Source: a virus
Strand: one strand, 5' to 3'
IMG/VR virus record: IMGVR_UViG_3300046516_001288
Location: 1 to 22,849 of that record
DNA length: 22,849 nucleotides
Below, one piece after another: positions 19,673-22,849 of this stretch. The first letter of the stretch is position 1; each line of letters begins with the position of its first letter. The position numbers and the translations under genes are program-made. Under the pieces are notes generated by a model. The model saw only the letters and a program-made list of their open reading frames with translations. It searched no databases and had not been told where the DNA came from.

Positions 19673-21123
19673 TCGACACCGAAGCACCTCCGATCAACTG
19701 GGCCGAGGCGATAGCGGCGTCTGGAAACCCGTTTCTGACGGCGATTGGCAGATATGCGCGGGCGCCGACGGCGTTTGTGCGGGAGGTTCTACAGGTTGAG
19801 CCTGACCCGTGGCAGCGGGAGGCATTAAGGGCTGTCGCGCGTGGCCACACGCGGATCGCGATCAGGAGCGCGCATGGTTGTGGCAAGACGGCGCTGGCAG
19901 CCTGGTTGATGGTTTGGTTCTGCAACACGCGTGTGCCGTTCAAGGTAGTTTGCACGGCGCCGAGCGCGCCGCAGTTGTATGACAGTTTGTGGAGTGAGAC
20001 GACGAAGTGGTTCAGTGCGTTGCCCGAGGGGTGGCGTCAGTTATGGGATTTGCAATCGGATCATATCAGGTTGAAGTCGAACGCTGACTGTTTCATCAGC
20101 GCGCGGACCAGCAGGCGGGATCAGCCTGAGGCGCTTCAGGGCGTTCATAGTGACCATGTGTTGTTGGTTTGTGATGAGGCGTCGGGCATTGAGGAGAATG
20201 TTTACGAGGCCGCTGTTGGCAGCATGAGCGGGCCTGGGGCGATCACGGTTTTGATTGGCAATCCGACGCGCGCCACGGGCCATTTCTGGCGTGTGATGAC
20301 GATGGAGACGGATCGTTGGTTCTGTCTCAAGGTGAGTGGGCTTGATAGTCCGAGGGTTGATCCCCGGTTCATCGAGGAGATCGCGCAGCGGTATGGTCGG
20401 GACAGCAACGCGTTCCGCATCAGGTGTCTGGGTGAGTGGCCCACGGCAGAGGATAACACGCTAATACCGGTGGATTTGATTGATGGGGCGATGGTGCGTG
20501 ACGTGCCGATTGATCTCACCGCGACGTCCGTGTGGGGCGTCGATGTGGCTCGTTTTGGTTCGGACGCCAGCACGTTGATCAAGCGGCGTGGGTTGGTTGT
20601 CGAGGACATGCCGCGTTCATGGCATCAGTTTGACACGATGCAGTTGGCTGGCGCCATCAAGGCTGAGTATGACGCGGCGTTGAACAGCAAGCCGTCGTTG
20701 ATCGTGATTGACGTGATTGGCATTGGTGCCGGGGTCGTGGACCGGTTGCACGAGCAGAATTTGCCCATTCTTGGCCTTAACGTGGCCGAGGTCGCCAGTG
20801 TCACCGGGCGGTATGCGCGGCTTAAGGATGAGTTGTGGATACGGATGAAGGAGTGGTTGGCGGGACGTAATGTCCGGCTGCCCCGGCACGACCGGTTGCG
20901 CGACGATCTCGCGGCGCCGCGTTATGCCTTTCTGAGTGATGGTCGGTTGCAGGTCGAGAGCAAGCAGATGATGCGGGCGCGTGGTCTGCCCAGCACGGAT
21001 TATGCCGACGCGTTGTGTCTGACGTTCTGTCAGCAGGGCCTGGGGATTGGCAGTGGCATGACCAGTGGGTTGCATGACAGCCGCCCCTTTGGGATGGCCT
21101 TCCAACCGGGGGAGTTCGTGTAG
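19669..21123 (+). CDS. Terminase large subunit (TerL)
   Basis: The start at 19669 lies in an ATGA overlap; six upstream codons in frame belong to the overlap region. The product has 484 residues. ATPase motifs are SAHGCGKTALAAW (Walker A, K73 and T74) and VLLVCDEAS (Walker B, D169 and E170), followed by the coupling segment LIGNPTRATGHF. The RNase H-like nuclease domain has D292 in WGVDVARFG, D348 in IVIDVIGIG and the third acid among D444/D447 in STDYADAL. All expected motifs are present, so the enzyme looks intact. It cuts concatemeric DNA and pumps it into the capsid through the portal, which is encoded two genes downstream. Confidence 0.93.
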   Translation: MIDTEAPPINWAEAIAASGNPFLTAIGRYARAPTAFVREVLQVEPDPWQREALRAVARGHTRIAIRSAHGCGKTALAAWLMVWFCNTRVPFKVVCTAPSAPQLYDSLWSETTKWFSALPEGWRQLWDLQSDHIRLKSNADCFISARTSRRDQPEALQGVHSDHVLLVCDEASGIEENVYEAAVGSMSGPGAITVLIGNPTRATGHFWRVMTMETDRWFCLKVSGLDSPRVDPRFIEEIAQRYGRDSNAFRIRCLGEWPTAEDNTLIPVDLIDGAMVRDVPIDLTATSVWGVDVARFGSDASTLIKRRGLVVEDMPRSWHQFDTMQLAGAIKAEYDAALNSKPSLIVIDVIGIGAGVVDRLHEQNLPILGLNVAEVASVTGRYARLKDELWIRMKEWLAGRNVRLPRHDRLRDDLAAPRYAFLSDGRLQVESKQMMRARGLPSTDYADALCLTFCQQGLGIGSGMTSGLHDSRPFGMAFQPGEFV

Positions 21124-21125
21124 CC

Positions 21126-21248
21126 ATGAGCGTGACCGAGACTGATCTGGAGGCGGAATACAGGGAGGCGCTGGCGGCGTTTCATGCGGCGGTCGCGCGT
21201 TTGCAGCGGGCGCGAGGCCGGTTGATCGCCTCGAGGGCAACCCCATGA
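21126..21248 (+). CDS. 40-residue helical linker-gene protein
   Basis: The ATG lies 2 bases after the TerL stop, and the TGA overlaps the portal ATG (ATGA at 21245-21248). MSVTETDLEAEYREALAAFH and VARLQRARGRLIA form one long amphipathic helix. Tiny helical proteins of this kind often sit between TerL and portal genes; their role is unknown. Confidence 0.65.
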   Translation: MSVTETDLEAEYREALAAFHAAVARLQRARGRLIASRATP

Positions 21249-22849
21249 GCGGCCTCCTCCCCCCGCCTCCCGGCGCCCCCCCTCCCCTTCCGCCCATCCC
21301 CAACCTCGTGCCCAGGGGCATGCGGCCAATTGGGATCAATGCCACGAGCGAGCAGATGCTGGCGTTTCTGCTGCCGCCAAAGAACAATGATGATCCGCCG
21401 CCCGACAGTGACCAGTCCCTCCCGCCCACGCTCAGGCGGTATGCGGCGGGATTAAGACCATCCCCGAGGCCGGCGGGCGCCGAATGGCAACAGGAGATAT
21501 TGTATCAACGCGTTGGCAAGACCGATGCCGAGATCGCCGAGAACGCCCGGTTCTGGTTCTCGGCCTGCCGGAATTACGATGATCAGTTGAGCCGGCAGCG
21601 GATAACGGCATCGGAATATTACGCCGGAGAGCCCAACGCGCCACGGCTGGAGGGTCGCAGCAACATCACCTTGACGGTGGTCAGGGACACCATCAGGCAG
21701 ACCCTCCCGAGCCTCCTCCGTCTCTTCACCGGCGTCGAAGATCCCGTCTCTTTCAGCCCCATTTCGTCGGAGGAGACGGATGGCACGGTGGCCCAACTGG
21801 CGCGGCAGGCGACGGACTATGCCAGATGGGCCTTGTTCTCGGCCAATCCCGGCTGGACCATTCTGCATGATGCGTTGCTTGACGCGCTGACCCGCAAGGC
21901 TGGGTGGGTCAGATGGCACTGGGGTGCGAGACAGGCCAGCAGGACCGAGGTCTGTGAAGGTCTCCTCCTCCCGCAACTCCAGATGCTCCTCGCCGAACCT
22001 GGGATCGAGGCGAGCCGGATCATCCGCCGCCCGATGTTGCCCCAGGAGCAGCAGGCGCTCGCCAAAACCCCCGAGGGGCAGATGTATCTGAGCCAGGGCG
22101 CCGCCGCTGAGTTGTGGTCGGCCACGCTCACCCGCTCCACGTCGCGTGGCTGGCCGCACATCACGCAGCGGCCGGCGGAGTGTATCTGGATCGATCCCGG
22201 CGCGTCGACCGTCGCGACCGCGAAGGCGCTGTGGGACGTGCGCGACGTGACGGTCTCCGAACTGCTCGAGATGGGTCTGCCGGAGGACAAGGTGCTGGCG
22301 CATCGGGGTCGCGGCCAGGACATGCGGCGGCGTCAGGAGGTGATCGCCAGAGACGGGGCCAGGGGGCGTAACATGGCCGCCAGCCCGCCGAACGATAAGG
22401 CGACCAGCCTCGTCAGGTATGCCGAGGGCTGGATCAGGATGGACACGGACGGCGACCACCGCGCCGAACTTGTCCATGTGCACATGCTGGGCAACGCCCA
22501 GTCACTTATACAATGGGAGCGGGTCGACGAGACACCGTTAGCCTGTTTCACGCCATATCGGGAGGTGGGTCAGGTCATCGGCATGTCGCAGGCCGACATG
22601 GTGATGGATCTGCAACGGATCGAGAGCCGGGTAATGCGGGCCACCCTGGACAGTCTGGGCCAAAGCATGTTTCCGAGGACGGTGGCGACCCAGGGCCAGG
22701 TCAACATGGCCGACGTCCGGCAGACCGCGATCGGCAGTATTATAAGAGTGGCCGCCGCCGGCGCGGTGACCGAGTTGACCAAGCCCTTCATGGGCAAGGA
22801 GGCGCTGCCGGTAATGGCGGTGCTGGAGAGTATAAGAGAGAGCCGCACC
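21245..22849 (+). CDS. P22-type portal protein (3' partial)
   Basis: The frame opens at an ATG in an ATGA overlap and stays open for 535 codons to the window edge. The N-terminus is unusual: about 25 residues rich in Pro and Gly (LLPPPPGAPPPLPPIPNLVP). The body has EWQQEILYQRVGKTDAEIAE, YYAGEP...LEGRSNITLTVV, LPSLLRLFTG and a long helical region. The later block EVGQVIGMSQADMVMDLQRI and the segment around NMADVRQTAIGSIIRV match the wing and stem region of P22-like portals. The portal forms the dodecameric DNA channel at the capsid vertex and docks TerL. Capsid scaffold and coat genes would be expected beyond the edge. Confidence 0.85.
   Translation, partial: MSGLLPPPPGAPPPLPPIPNLVPRGMRPIGINATSEQMLAFLLPPKNNDDPPPDSDQSLPPTLRRYAAGLRPSPRPAGAEWQQEILYQRVGKTDAEIAENARFWFSACRNYDDQLSRQRITASEYYAGEPNAPRLEGRSNITLTVVRDTIRQTLPSLLRLFTGVEDPVSFSPISSEETDGTVAQLARQATDYARWALFSANPGWTILHDALLDALTRKAGWVRWHWGARQASRTEVCEGLLLPQLQMLLAEPGIEASRIIRRPMLPQEQQALAKTPEGQMYLSQGAAAELWSATLTRSTSRGWPHITQRPAECIWIDPGASTVATAKALWDVRDVTVSELLEMGLPEDKVLAHRGRGQDMRRRQEVIARDGARGRNMAASPPNDKATSLVRYAEGWIRMDTDGDHRAELVHVHMLGNAQSLIQWERVDETPLACFTPYREVGQVIGMSQADMVMDLQRIESRVMRATLDSLGQSMFPRTVATQGQVNMADVRQTAIGSIIRVAAAGAVTELTKPFMGKEALPVMAVLESIRESRT

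Noticed and set aside
1-22849. tRNA, rRNA or integrase with attachment site
   Set aside because: No cloverleaf-like segment, rRNA sequence or recombinase motif was recognised by eye. A tRNAscan and integrase HMM search would be decisive.

Overview
The window looks like the interior of a tailed-phage or prophage genome with high GC, most likely from an alphaproteobacterial host. Support for the phage reading: a terminase large subunit, a P22-type portal, an internal virion protein with a transglycosylase-like domain, a RusA-type resolvase, a primase/helicase module and dense ATGA/GTGA gene overlaps. A GcrA-like protein and the general style of the genes point to Alphaproteobacteria (Acetobacteraceae-like), but this is inference. 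No integrase, capsid, tail, endolysin, tRNA, rRNA, CRISPR array or clear host gene was seen.

Layout. (1) 1-5336, rightward: the 3' end of a late virion block, with a Gln/Ala/Gly-rich protein, a small protein, a 794-residue protein with a lytic-transglycosylase-like domain, and a 650-residue putative internal/ejection protein. (2) 7669-5320, leftward: a probable early operon of about ten very small, translationally coupled genes, several with Cys-pair zinc motifs and three with membrane segments. (3) 7641-8335: a lysis/lysogeny-type switch. Four copies of an inverted repeat (TGCAG-N5-CTGCA) sit in or beside three promoters. They flank a frame-disrupted CI-like repressor gene and a divergent YdaS/Cro-like gene. 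(4) 8126-15535, rightward: early/replication genes, comprising a small protein, a RusA-like resolvase, a 31-residue membrane peptide, a TGT/DpdA-like TIM-barrel protein, a GcrA-like protein, a Sak4-like RecA-core ATPase, an SSB-like protein ending in DDDIPF, an SF1 helicase, a PrimPol domain protein and a VapE-type ATPase. A ribbon-helix-helix gene is inserted in the opposite direction at 10154-10339. (5) 15527-15813: a non-coding region with nine AGGTGGTGG units in both orientations around an alternating TA tract, a strong candidate replication origin. (6) 18379-15840, leftward: a five-gene accessory operon with its own promoter and a rho-independent terminator, carrying two paralogous mini-HTH proteins and an uncharacterised Cys-rich protein. 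(7) 18496-22849, rightward: packaging genes (small terminase-like protein, small proteins, TerL, portal). The portal frame is open to the window edge.

The portal at the right edge and late virion genes at the left edge fit a circular or permuted map in which capsid and tail genes lie outside the window. Many genes here are 18-60 codons long and are supported mainly by exact stop/start overlaps with neighbours.
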